The translations under genes were made by a program, and so were the position numbers. DNA of 64,000 bases. It comes from Nocardia terrae (GTDB taxonomy: Bacteria > Actinomycetota > Actinomycetes > Mycobacteriales > Mycobacteriaceae). Within the stretch, counting starts at the first letter, position 1; every line of letters begins with the position of its first letter. The DNA lies in NCBI RefSeq assembly GCF_009760405.1, contig NZ_WRPP01000001.1, positions 682,001 to 746,000 on the forward strand, written 5' to 3'. The notes beneath the pieces were generated by a model. The model had not been told where the DNA came from and ran no database searches. It was given only the letters and a program-made list of their open reading frames with translations. Below, in pieces: positions 27,484-34,596 of this stretch.

Positions 27484-27532
27484 CCGGCGCCGCCGGACAC
27501 CGGCCTGAGCCCCCGGTGTCCGGCGGCGCCGG
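27484..27532. terminator. Perfect 20-bp stem hairpin
   Basis: CCGGCGCCGCCGGACACCGG pairs exactly with CCGGTGTCCGGCGGCGCCGG across a 9-base loop. It lies 185 bases past the flavoprotein stop and 59 bases before the next start. No U tract follows. The remainder of the 291-base gap 27300-27590 shows no gene that I can support. Confidence 0.6.
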
Positions 27533-27590
27533 TGCGGATTCACGCGTGTCGCTGATGCTCGGGCGTGTCTTGGCGACCAGACTCGGGGAC

Positions 27591-29465
27591 ATGACGGCGG
27601 ACGATGAGCGCGGCAGCGGATCCCTCGGCGACGGCGGCTCGACTCCCGCGGAATCGAGCGGGGCGCAAGGGGAGTCCTCCGGCGGCGAGGCGAGGGGCTC
27701 CGAGGCCGGGACGTCGGCCGTCGCGAGTGCGGAGCGGTCGATCCTGGCTCGGCTGTGGGACTTCGCGGATCGCCTCGAGGACGCGGTGCGGCCCAGTTAT
27801 CCCGGGCTGGTGGTGGCGGCGATCTTCTTCGCGTGGTCGGTGTCGCCGTCGTTGATGCCGCGCGCCTGGTTGTTCCAGGGGTTGGTCAGCGGAATCAGTG
27901 CGGCCATCGGGTACGGCGTGGGGTGCGTCCTGCAGTGGGCGTTCCTGAAGTGGGCGTGGCCACGGATTCCCGAGGCGGGGACGTGGGCGAAGCTGTGGCA
28001 TCCGTCGGAGCTGGCGCGCGGGATCACCAAGATCGTTGTGGTGCTGGTGTGTGTGGTGGGGGCGGGACTGGTGCTGGCGCGGTCGGCACGCTGGCAACGG
28101 GACCTGGAAGTGCTGATGGGGATGGAGCCGACGACCACCTCCGGGTATCTGCGAGCCGAGGCGGTCGCCGGTCTCACCGTGGCCCTGGTCATCGGGGTGT
28201 TCCGCCTGGTGCGGTGGATGATTCGGGCGCTGGTGCGGCTGGCGAACCTGGATCTGCGGATGCCGAGGAACGTCGCCTATCCGGCGGTGGTCGTCATCGT
28301 GGCCGTGCTGGCGGTGCTGCTGTTCCAGGGCGTGCTGGCGAAAGCCTTCTTCAATGTGGCGAATTCGGCGTTCAGCACTCGGAACGGGAAGACCTCGCCG
28401 AGCGCCATCCAGCCGCGGCTGCCCGAACGCTCCGGCAGCCCAGCGTCTTCGGCGAAATGGGAGACCCTCGGTTCGGAGGGGCGCTGGTTCGTGGCGACCG
28501 CCCCGACGGCCGAGCGCATCACCCAGGTGACGGGTAAGCCCGCGCGCGAGCCGATTCGGGTCTACGCGGGCCTGGAGTCGGCCGAGACGCCGGAGGACAT
28601 CGCGAATCTGGTTGTGCAGGAGCTGGATCGGACCAATGCGTGGGACCGCAAGGTGCTCGTGGTGGTGACCACCACCGGTACCGGCTGGGTGGACACGCAG
28701 ACCGCCGAGTCCATCGAATACATGTACGGCGGCGACGAGGCGATCGCCGCGACCCAGTACTCGTATCTGCCCAGCGTGCTGTCGTTCCTGTCGGACCGCA
28801 ACAAGGCGACCGAGGCGGGCAAGCTGCTGATCCACGCGGTGCACGAGAAGTGGGCGACCTTGCCGCCGGATCACCGCCCCAAACTGCTGGTGTACGGCGA
28901 GAGCCTCGGCTCGCAAGGTTCCGAGGGCGCGTTCACCGGTCTCGACGACATCCGCACCCTGGTCGACGGCGTGCTGTGGGTGGGCCCACCGAACTCCAAC
29001 CGCATCTGGACCCAACTCGAACAGCGCCGCGACCCGGGCACCCCGGAGATCCTGCCCATCTACGCGGACGGGCTGATCGTCCGATTCGGCGCTACCGCCG
29101 AGGATCTCGCCGAACCCGCCCGCCCGTGGACCAACCCGCGCGTGGTGTATCTCCAGCACGCCTCCGACCCGATCGTGTGGTGGTCGCCGGATCTGCTGTT
29201 CACGCAACCGGATTGGCTGAAGGAGCCGCGCGGCTCGGACGTGTCCAAATCCATTCGCTGGTGGCCCATCGTCACCTTCTGGCAGGTGAGCGCCGACCTG
29301 GCCCACGCCCAGTCGGTGCCCGCCGGACACGGCCACAAATACGGCACCACCGTCCTCGACGGCTGGGTCGACGTGGCCCAGCCCCAGGACTGGAACCACG
29401 ACCTCGAGAACAACATCCGCAAGGCCCTCGACGAGGACATTCTCTGGGAGTACGCCCACAAGTAG
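27591..29465 (+). CDS. Membrane-anchored alpha/beta-hydrolase (Abhydrolase_9 family)
   Basis: A 624-residue protein. After a low-complexity Ser/Gly/Glu-rich N-terminus there are hydrophobic segments at about residues 70-95, 100-125, 145-170, 190-210 and 225-250. A soluble hydrolase domain follows, with the nucleophile elbow LLVYGESLGSQG and a late His region GHGHKYG. Members are mycobacterial-type membrane hydrolases of unknown substrate. I chose ATG 27591 because the upstream ATG at 27432 would translate through the 20-bp hairpin. It sits between two genes that carry the shared operator but has no copy of its own. Confidence 0.75.
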   Translation: MTADDERGSGSLGDGGSTPAESSGAQGESSGGEARGSEAGTSAVASAERSILARLWDFADRLEDAVRPSYPGLVVAAIFFAWSVSPSLMPRAWLFQGLVSGISAAIGYGVGCVLQWAFLKWAWPRIPEAGTWAKLWHPSELARGITKIVVVLVCVVGAGLVLARSARWQRDLEVLMGMEPTTTSGYLRAEAVAGLTVALVIGVFRLVRWMIRALVRLANLDLRMPRNVAYPAVVVIVAVLAVLLFQGVLAKAFFNVANSAFSTRNGKTSPSAIQPRLPERSGSPASSAKWETLGSEGRWFVATAPTAERITQVTGKPAREPIRVYAGLESAETPEDIANLVVQELDRTNAWDRKVLVVVTTTGTGWVDTQTAESIEYMYGGDEAIAATQYSYLPSVLSFLSDRNKATEAGKLLIHAVHEKWATLPPDHRPKLLVYGESLGSQGSEGAFTGLDDIRTLVDGVLWVGPPNSNRIWTQLEQRRDPGTPEILPIYADGLIVRFGATAEDLAEPARPWTNPRVVYLQHASDPIVWWSPDLLFTQPDWLKEPRGSDVSKSIRWWPIVTFWQVSADLAHAQSVPAGHGHKYGTTVLDGWVDVAQPQDWNHDLENNIRKALDEDILWEYAHK

Positions 29466-29483
29466 CGGCATGTGGGACCCGCG

Positions 29484-29498
29484 TTCCGATCATCGGGA
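29484..29498. promoter_or_regulatory. Candidate operator, copy e of the shared palindrome
   Basis: TTCCGATCATCGGGA is a full match to the consensus and an almost complete palindrome. It lies 75 bases upstream of the hsaA-like start, about the same offset as copy d has from its gene. Confidence 0.65.
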
Positions 29499-29572
29499 CT
29501 ATTTCGGTTCGAAACACCGGGCGGGTCCTAGCTTCGAGTGCAGAAACTCTTGCACGAGGAGGGAACACCCGC

Positions 29573-30733
29573 ATGACGAACAAGGTGCTCGATCGGGTTC
29601 GCGATCTGCTGCCCGCCATCAAGGAGCGGGCCGTCGAGGCCGAGGAGAACCGGCGGGTGCCTGACGCCAGCATCGCGGAGCTGACCCAGGCCGGTGTGTT
29701 CCGCATGCTGCAGCCCGCGCGCTTCGGCGGCGACGAGTCCTCGCCGGTGGAGTTCTACGAGGTGATCCGCACCATCGCCACCGTGTGCCCGTCCACCGCG
29801 TGGGTGTCCTCGGTGCTGGGCGCGCACCCGTGGCAGCTGGCCCTGTTCGAGGATCGGGCGCAGCGGGATGTGTGGGCCGAGAACCCCGACACCCTGGTGT
29901 CGTCCTCCTACGCGCCGACCGGCAAGCTGACCGTGGTCGACGGCGGCTACGAGCTGTCGGGCCGCTGGCAGTTCTCCTCCGGTTGCGACCACGCGCAGTG
30001 GGTCTTCCTGGGAGCGCTGGTGCCGACCGAGTCCGGCATGGACTACTACACGGTGCTGGTGCCGCGCACCGACTATCGCATCGAGGACACCTGGAACGTG
30101 TCGGGCCTGTCGGGCACCGGTTCCAACGACATCGTCATCGAGAAGGCGTTCGTGCCGGTCCACCGCGCCTACTCGGCCACCGACCAGGCCAACCTGGTCG
30201 GGCCCGGCCAGGCGGTGAACACCGGTCCGCTGTACAAGATCTCGTTCGGCGCGCTGTTCTCCAACACCATCACCGCCCCGATCATCGGCGCGGCCCAGGG
30301 CGCGTACGAGGCGCACATCGAGCGCCAGCGCGAGCGGGTGCGGCTGTCCTACGGCGGGCAGAAGGTGTCGGAGGATCCCTTCGCGCACGTCCGGATCGCC
30401 CGTGCCGCTTCGGAAATCGACGCCGCCGTGCTCCAGATGGAGCGCAATATGGGTGAGCAGCTGCGCTACGCGCAGGCCGGTGAGGAGATCCCGTTCGAGC
30501 TGCGCCTGGCCACCCGCCGCGATCAGGTGCGCGGCACCGAGCGCGCGCTCGAGGCGATCGACCTGCTGTTCAAGAACTCCGGCGGCCACGCCATCCGCCG
30601 CCCGAACATCATCGAGCGCAACTGGCGTGACGCGCACGCGGGCAGCGTGCACGTCATCAACGACGTGGAGCGGGCGCTGGCCATGTACGGCAAGGGCGCG
30701 ATGGGGCTCGAGGTCGCGGATCGGATGCTCTGA
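29573..30733 (+). CDS. Flavin-dependent phenol hydroxylase, HsaA-like oxygenase component
   Basis: A 386-residue acyl-CoA-dehydrogenase-fold monooxygenase. Shared with HsaA are STAWVSSVLGAHPWQLALFE, SSSYAPTGKLTVVDGGYELS, SGCDHAQWVFLGA, LSGTGSNDIVIEKAFVP and WRDAHAGSVHVINDVERAL. HsaA hydroxylates the phenolic A ring of 3-HSA in cholesterol breakdown, using reduced flavin from HsaB. From memory the match to M. tuberculosis HsaA looks moderate, so this may be a paralogue with another substrate. ATG 29573 follows GAGGAGGG. The next gene overlaps its stop (TGATGA), so the two are translationally coupled. Confidence 0.78.
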   Translation: MTNKVLDRVRDLLPAIKERAVEAEENRRVPDASIAELTQAGVFRMLQPARFGGDESSPVEFYEVIRTIATVCPSTAWVSSVLGAHPWQLALFEDRAQRDVWAENPDTLVSSSYAPTGKLTVVDGGYELSGRWQFSSGCDHAQWVFLGALVPTESGMDYYTVLVPRTDYRIEDTWNVSGLSGTGSNDIVIEKAFVPVHRAYSATDQANLVGPGQAVNTGPLYKISFGALFSNTITAPIIGAAQGAYEAHIERQRERVRLSYGGQKVSEDPFAHVRIARAASEIDAAVLQMERNMGEQLRYAQAGEEIPFELRLATRRDQVRGTERALEAIDLLFKNSGGHAIRRPNIIERNWRDAHAGSVHVINDVERALAMYGKGAMGLEVADRML

Positions 30734-31587
30734 TGACTCTGACCGTCGAGAACACCACCCGCTGGGTCACCGTCGATGGCCACGAACTGCGCTATCACGA
30801 GGCGGGCGAAGGCCCGGCGCTGGTGCTGCTGCACGGTTCCGGCGCCGGTGTGTCCGGCTGGGCCAACTTCGGTGACAATCTGCCGGTGCTCGCCCAGCAC
30901 TTCCGGTGCCTGATCCTGGATCAGCCGGGCTTCGGCGAGAGCGGACGGCCGGAGGTGTACGAACGCAACTACCTGCGCATCGCCGCCGACGCCGTGATCG
31001 GGCTGCTCGACGAGCTCGGCATCGAGAAGGCGCACCTGCTCGGCAATTCCATGGGCGGTACGGTCGCGACCCTGCTGGCGCTGGAACACCCGGGCCGGGT
31101 GGATCGGCTGGTGCTCATGGCACCGGGCGGGGTCGGTGTGAACATCCTGGGACCCGAACCGTCCGAGGGCATTACGCGGCTCATGGAGTTCAATGCCAAC
31201 CCCTCCGACGAGAAGGCGATGGGTTTCCTGCGGGCCATGGTGTCCAACCCCGCCACCCTCACCGAGGAACTCGTCGCCAAACGCCTGAAGGCCGCCGCCG
31301 ACCCCAAAGGTCAGGCCGCGCTGCGCGACGCCTACGCCACCTTCTACAACCCGAAGCTGGCCGAACCGGTCCCGCTGTGGGCGCGGCTGAAGGGCCTCGA
31401 GCAGGAAGTGCTGATCCTGTGGGGGCGCGACGACCGAGTCACTCCGGTCGAGGGTTCGCTCTTCGCCGCCCGTCAGCTGCCCAACGCGGACCTGCGCACC
31501 TTCGCCCGCTGCGGGCACTGGGTCATGATCGAACGCAAGGACGCCTTCGAGCGGTCGGTGATCGATTTCTTGAACAACGGCCTGTAA
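30733..31587 (+). CDS. Meta-cleavage product hydrolase, HsaD-like
   Basis: A 284-residue alpha/beta-hydrolase. It has LHGSGAGVSGWANFGDNLPV (oxyanion region), the nucleophile elbow LLGNSMGGTVATLLALEHP, LWGRDDRVTP (acid) and CGHWVMIERKDAF (His). These are the features of BphD/HsaD carbon-carbon hydrolases, which cleave the product of extradiol ring opening. The ATG overlaps the oxygenase stop by one base. The matching extradiol dioxygenase and flavin reductase are not adjacent; they are 15 to 20 kb away. Confidence 0.82.
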   Translation: MTLTVENTTRWVTVDGHELRYHEAGEGPALVLLHGSGAGVSGWANFGDNLPVLAQHFRCLILDQPGFGESGRPEVYERNYLRIAADAVIGLLDELGIEKAHLLGNSMGGTVATLLALEHPGRVDRLVLMAPGGVGVNILGPEPSEGITRLMEFNANPSDEKAMGFLRAMVSNPATLTEELVAKRLKAAADPKGQAALRDAYATFYNPKLAEPVPLWARLKGLEQEVLILWGRDDRVTPVEGSLFAARQLPNADLRTFARCGHWVMIERKDAFERSVIDFLNNGL

Positions 31588-31618
31588 CAAGGGGTTTCCG
31601 GGGCGATACAGTCCAGAG

Positions 31619-32143
31619 ATGACATGGATCGCCCCGGAGATCACCAAGTCCCCTCAGCTGCTCGTCGGCGATGAGCGCGCCCAGCTGCACTCATTGCTCA
31701 CCCGCGGCCGCGAGATCCTGCTCTGGAAATGCCAGGGACTCGACGGCGAGCAGCTCGCCACCCGCAGCGTGGAACCGTCCAGCATGTCCCTGCTCGGCCT
31801 GATCCGCCACATGACCGAGACCGAACGCGGCTGGTTCCGCATGCGGGTCGCCGGGGAGCAGCTCGACTACGTCTACAGCGACGCGACCAACCGCGACGGC
31901 GACTTCGACGACACCGATCCCGGGAACGCCGAAGCCGACTACGCCCGCCTGCTCGACGAAATCGCCTTGTGCGACAAGGCGATAGCCGACCTCACCCTCG
32001 ACCACACGATCGTGCACCCGGGTTCGGGCAAGGCCGTCTCCCTGCGCTGGGTCTACCTGCACATGATCGAGGAGTACGGTCGTCACGCCGGTCACGCCGA
32101 CCTGCTGCGTGAACGCCTCGACGGCGTCACCGGTTACCAGTAG
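31619..32143 (+). CDS. DinB/DUF664 family protein
   Basis: A 174-residue four-helix-bundle protein with spaced His residues (IRHMTETERGWF, then HMIEEYGRHAGHADLLRE) that form the usual metal or thiol site of the DinB/YfiT superfamily. In actinobacteria many such proteins are mycothiol-dependent S-transferases or are uncharacterised. The C-terminal HxxxHxxLL motif is intact. It follows the hydrolase gene by 31 bases but has no clear functional link. Confidence 0.75.
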   Translation: MTWIAPEITKSPQLLVGDERAQLHSLLTRGREILLWKCQGLDGEQLATRSVEPSSMSLLGLIRHMTETERGWFRMRVAGEQLDYVYSDATNRDGDFDDTDPGNAEADYARLLDEIALCDKAIADLTLDHTIVHPGSGKAVSLRWVYLHMIEEYGRHAGHADLLRERLDGVTGYQ

Positions 32144-32201
32144 CTCGGTATTGTTCGCGAAACCGGCTGTGCCGAGCCGCATCCGGCTCACAATCGGAAA
32201 G

Positions 32202-32762
32202 ATGGAAATCAACGACTTTCTCCGCCGCAAGCTGACCCGTCGTTTCCAGACCTTCGACTTCGACGGCAACGGCCGCATCGAACGCGCGGACTTCGAATCC
32301 TCGGCCGCCCGCCTGGCCGAGGAATTCGGCCACGGCCCCGACTCGCCCGCGCGCAAACAACTCCTGGAGCTGAGCCTGGGCCTGTGGGAGCACCTGGTCT
32401 CGGTCGCCGACACCGACGGCGACGGCAGTATCGACCTCGGCGAGTACCAGCGTGCCTTCGCCGACGGCCTGCTCGTCACCGAACAGTCCTTCGAGCAGGG
32501 CTATCGGCCGTTCCTCGAGGCGATCATGGACATCGCCGACACCGACGGCGACGGCAAACTCGATGTGAACGAGCACATTCGCTGGACCGCCGCGCTCATG
32601 CACCTCCCCGAAGCCGACGCCCGCGACATCCACCGCCGCCTCGATACCGACGGTGACGGCCGCATCACCACCGATGACCTGCTCCATGCCATCCACGACT
32701 TCTACTTCGACGACGACCCGAACGGCGTCGGCTCCTGGCTGCTGGGAGCCCTGCCCGCCTGA
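32202..32762 (+). CDS. EF-hand calcium-binding protein, calerythrin-like
   Basis: A 186-residue protein with four EF-hand loops: DFDGNGRIERADF, DTDGDGSIDLGEY, DTDGDGKLDVNEH and DTDGDGRITTDDL. All carry Asp or Asn at positions 1, 3 and 5, Gly at 6 and an acidic residue at or near 12; the third loop ends in EH and the fourth in DDL. This resembles calerythrin of Saccharopolyspora and sarcoplasmic calcium-binding proteins. ATG 32202 begins at MEINDFLRRKL; upstream in-frame ATG 32109 overlaps the DinB gene. It is likely a cytosolic calcium buffer or sensor, partner unknown. Confidence 0.85.
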   Translation: MEINDFLRRKLTRRFQTFDFDGNGRIERADFESSAARLAEEFGHGPDSPARKQLLELSLGLWEHLVSVADTDGDGSIDLGEYQRAFADGLLVTEQSFEQGYRPFLEAIMDIADTDGDGKLDVNEHIRWTAALMHLPEADARDIHRRLDTDGDGRITTDDLLHAIHDFYFDDDPNGVGSWLLGALPA

Positions 32763-32861
32763 CCGTCCCCTGCCGTCGTGATACCGACACAGCTGCGGGC
32801 CGGGGTCCACGCCTCATCGAGCGGCTCCGGCCGCGAGGGCCGGAACAGCGAGGAAGGGCGG

Positions 32862-33500
32862 CTATTTCGGCTCTCGGGCGGCGAGCAGACGGCCCGCGGT
32901 GAAGAACTCCAGCAGAGCTTCGGACCCGCCCAGTTCGGCGATCGTCCGTGCCGCGCCGAAGGATTGGTTCCAGAAGTCACCGGAGCGCGGCGTCCACGGA
33001 CCGATGTAGGCGTACGGCTCGCCGATCAGTGCGTCGCCGGGTGAGACGCCGTAGTTGACCTCGTCCAGGTCGATGCCGATGTCGAAGTGTTCGGGCCACA
33101 GCACCGGGGTTGCGCCGGGCCCGAGGGCCCGCAGCGCTGCATCGCCGAGTTCGTATGCGCGGGTGAGTATTCGGGCCTGGTCCGCGTCGATCCACAGCTG
33201 GGCGTGTGGGTCGAAGCCCGTCACATCCGCATAGACGCCCTCCGGCATGCCGGGTTCGAGCCCCGCCGCGGCGGCCAGCTCGGCGATGGTCGAACCGTGC
33301 AATTTCCCGACCGGTTCGTCGTCCGCCAGCAGGAGATCCTCGCGCACAGCGAGTTTCGGCTCCTTCACCGTCGCGAATCCTCCCGGCGCGGCGACGAGGC
33401 GAATGGTGCGGCTGCGGCGATACTCCGGCCCCGCGAGCAGTTGCTCCGCCACCGCGTGCAGACTCTCCCGGGTCCGGCGGTAGTCCTCGGCGTTCGTCAT
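32862..33500 (-). CDS. Hypothetical protein, conserved-looking
   Basis: A 212-residue soluble protein without signal peptide or membrane segment. Recognisable text includes EYRRSRTIRLVAAPGGFATV and VLWPEHFDIGIDLDEVNYGV, and a C-terminal helix EALLEFFTAGRLLAARE. I do not recognise its family. It is divergent from the ECF sigma factor gene, and a paired CTGTAACGC element lies between them, so it may be under the control of that sigma factor. Confidence 0.6.
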   Translation of the reverse strand: MTNAEDYRRTRESLHAVAEQLLAGPEYRRSRTIRLVAAPGGFATVKEPKLAVREDLLLADDEPVGKLHGSTIAELAAAAGLEPGMPEGVYADVTGFDPHAQLWIDADQARILTRAYELGDAALRALGPGATPVLWPEHFDIGIDLDEVNYGVSPGDALIGEPYAYIGPWTPRSGDFWNQSFGAARTIAELGGSEALLEFFTAGRLLAAREPK

Positions 33501-33519
33501 GTCCTAATCCTCTGCTCGG

Positions 33520-33592
33520 CTGTAACGCGGCGGGCCGCGCGGGGCACTGTGCACCGTCGACACAGATTCTTCTGGGTAGGCAGGCGTTACAG
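33520..33592. promoter_or_regulatory. Paired, oppositely oriented CTGTAACGC elements (possible ECF promoters)
   Basis: CTGTAACGC at 33520-33528 reads towards the sigma factor gene. Its exact reverse complement GCGTTACAG at 33584-33592 reads towards the hypothetical gene. Identical boxes facing both ways fit the -35 elements of two divergent promoters recognised by the encoded sigma factor. An operator read by another protein is the alternative. Confidence 0.45.
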
Positions 33593-33712
33593 ATGGAAAG
33601 CGATCGATCGGCGCGTTGGGCGGTTGCGGTATCGCCCTCGAACCGGCGTGAGCTCCGCTCGTACCCGCTAGAGTCGCGGGCGAGAAGGTGCCCGGCCCGG
33701 GGAGGGGATCGC

Positions 33713-34366
33713 GTGAGCCACGACGGCGTGCTGCCGCCGGACGACATCCTGGTCGGCAACCTGCGCAAACGCGATGAGGCCACCTTCGGGCTGGTGCTCG
33801 ACGCCTGGTCGCCCGGCATGCTGCGGCTGGCGCGCTCGTTCGTCTCCACCAACGCCTCCGCCGAGGAGGTCGTGCAGGAGGCGTGGCTGGCGGTGATCCG
33901 CGGCATCGACGGGTTCGAGGGGCGGGCGGCGTTCAAGACCTGGGTGTATCGAATCCTGGTGAACACGGCGAAGAAGCGCGGCATCGTCGAGAGCCGGACC
34001 GTCCCGTTCGGGAGTCTGCTGGGTGAGGACGAGGGGCCCAGCGTGGACCCCGATCGCTTCCGCCCGGCGGGTGACCCGTATCCGGGCCACTGGAAGGCCG
34101 GGCAGAAGCCGCAGCACTGGTCGGAGCCGGAGAACGCCGCCGAACGCGCGGAGTTCGCGCGGGTGGTGGCGGCAGCGCTGACCGAGCTGCCCGACCGGCA
34201 TCGCATCGTGCTGGTCCTGCGCGATATGGAAGGCTACAGCTCCGAGGAGGTGTGCGGTCTGCTCGACATCTCGGCCGGCAATCAGCGGGTCATCCTGCAC
34301 CGGGCCCGGGCGGCCATCCGCACGAAACTGGAAGGGTATTTCGATGCGGAGGCGGTGCTGTCGTGA
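33713..34366 (+). CDS. ECF-family RNA polymerase sigma factor
   Basis: A 217-residue sigma factor from GTG 33713, preceded by GGAGGGGATC. Region 2 includes FVSTNASAEEVVQEAWLAVI and GRAAFKTWVYRILVNTAKK. Region 4 includes LTELPDRHRIVLVLRDMEGY and SSEEVCGLLDISAGNQRVIL. A Pro/Gly-rich linker of about 50 residues lies between them. The overlapping anti-sigma gene (GTGA) shows classic sigma/anti-sigma coupling. Longer in-frame starts upstream run antisense through the hypothetical gene and are rejected. Confidence 0.9.
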   Translation: MSHDGVLPPDDILVGNLRKRDEATFGLVLDAWSPGMLRLARSFVSTNASAEEVVQEAWLAVIRGIDGFEGRAAFKTWVYRILVNTAKKRGIVESRTVPFGSLLGEDEGPSVDPDRFRPAGDPYPGHWKAGQKPQHWSEPENAAERAEFARVVAAALTELPDRHRIVLVLRDMEGYSSEEVCGLLDISAGNQRVILHRARAAIRTKLEGYFDAEAVLS

Positions 34367-34590
34367 ACTGCGATGAATTCGTCGAACTCGTCACCGCCTT
34401 CCTCGACGGCGCCCTCGAGCCCGACACCGAACAACGCTTCCTGGAACACCTTTCGCGGTGCGACGGCTGCGAGGTCTACCTCGAACAGTTCCGCCGGACC
34501 ATCCAGGCGGTGGGCGAGCTGCCACCCGAAACCCTGTCCGGCCCGGCCCGCGACCACCTGCTGAACGCCTTCCGCGGCTTCCGGCACTGA
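34363..34590 (+). CDS. Zinc-finger (ZAS-type) anti-sigma factor
   Basis: A 75-residue soluble protein with H-x3-C-x2-C (HLSRCDGC) near residues 28-35, the zinc-binding signature of ZAS anti-sigma factors. The N-terminus NCDEFVELVTAFLDGALE is also typical of the zf-HC2 family. No membrane helix is present, so sensing is cytosolic and perhaps redox-based, as in RsrA-like proteins. It starts at a GTG overlapping the sigma stop codon. Confidence 0.88.
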   Translation: MNCDEFVELVTAFLDGALEPDTEQRFLEHLSRCDGCEVYLEQFRRTIQAVGELPPETLSGPARDHLLNAFRGFRH

Positions 34591-34596
34591 GCCGGA

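Noticed and set aside
33206..33712. Long N-terminal extension of the ECF sigma factor
   Set aside because: The extension is Arg/Pro-rich, antisense to the hypothetical gene and unlike any sigma domain. GTG 33713 has a strong ribosome-binding site.
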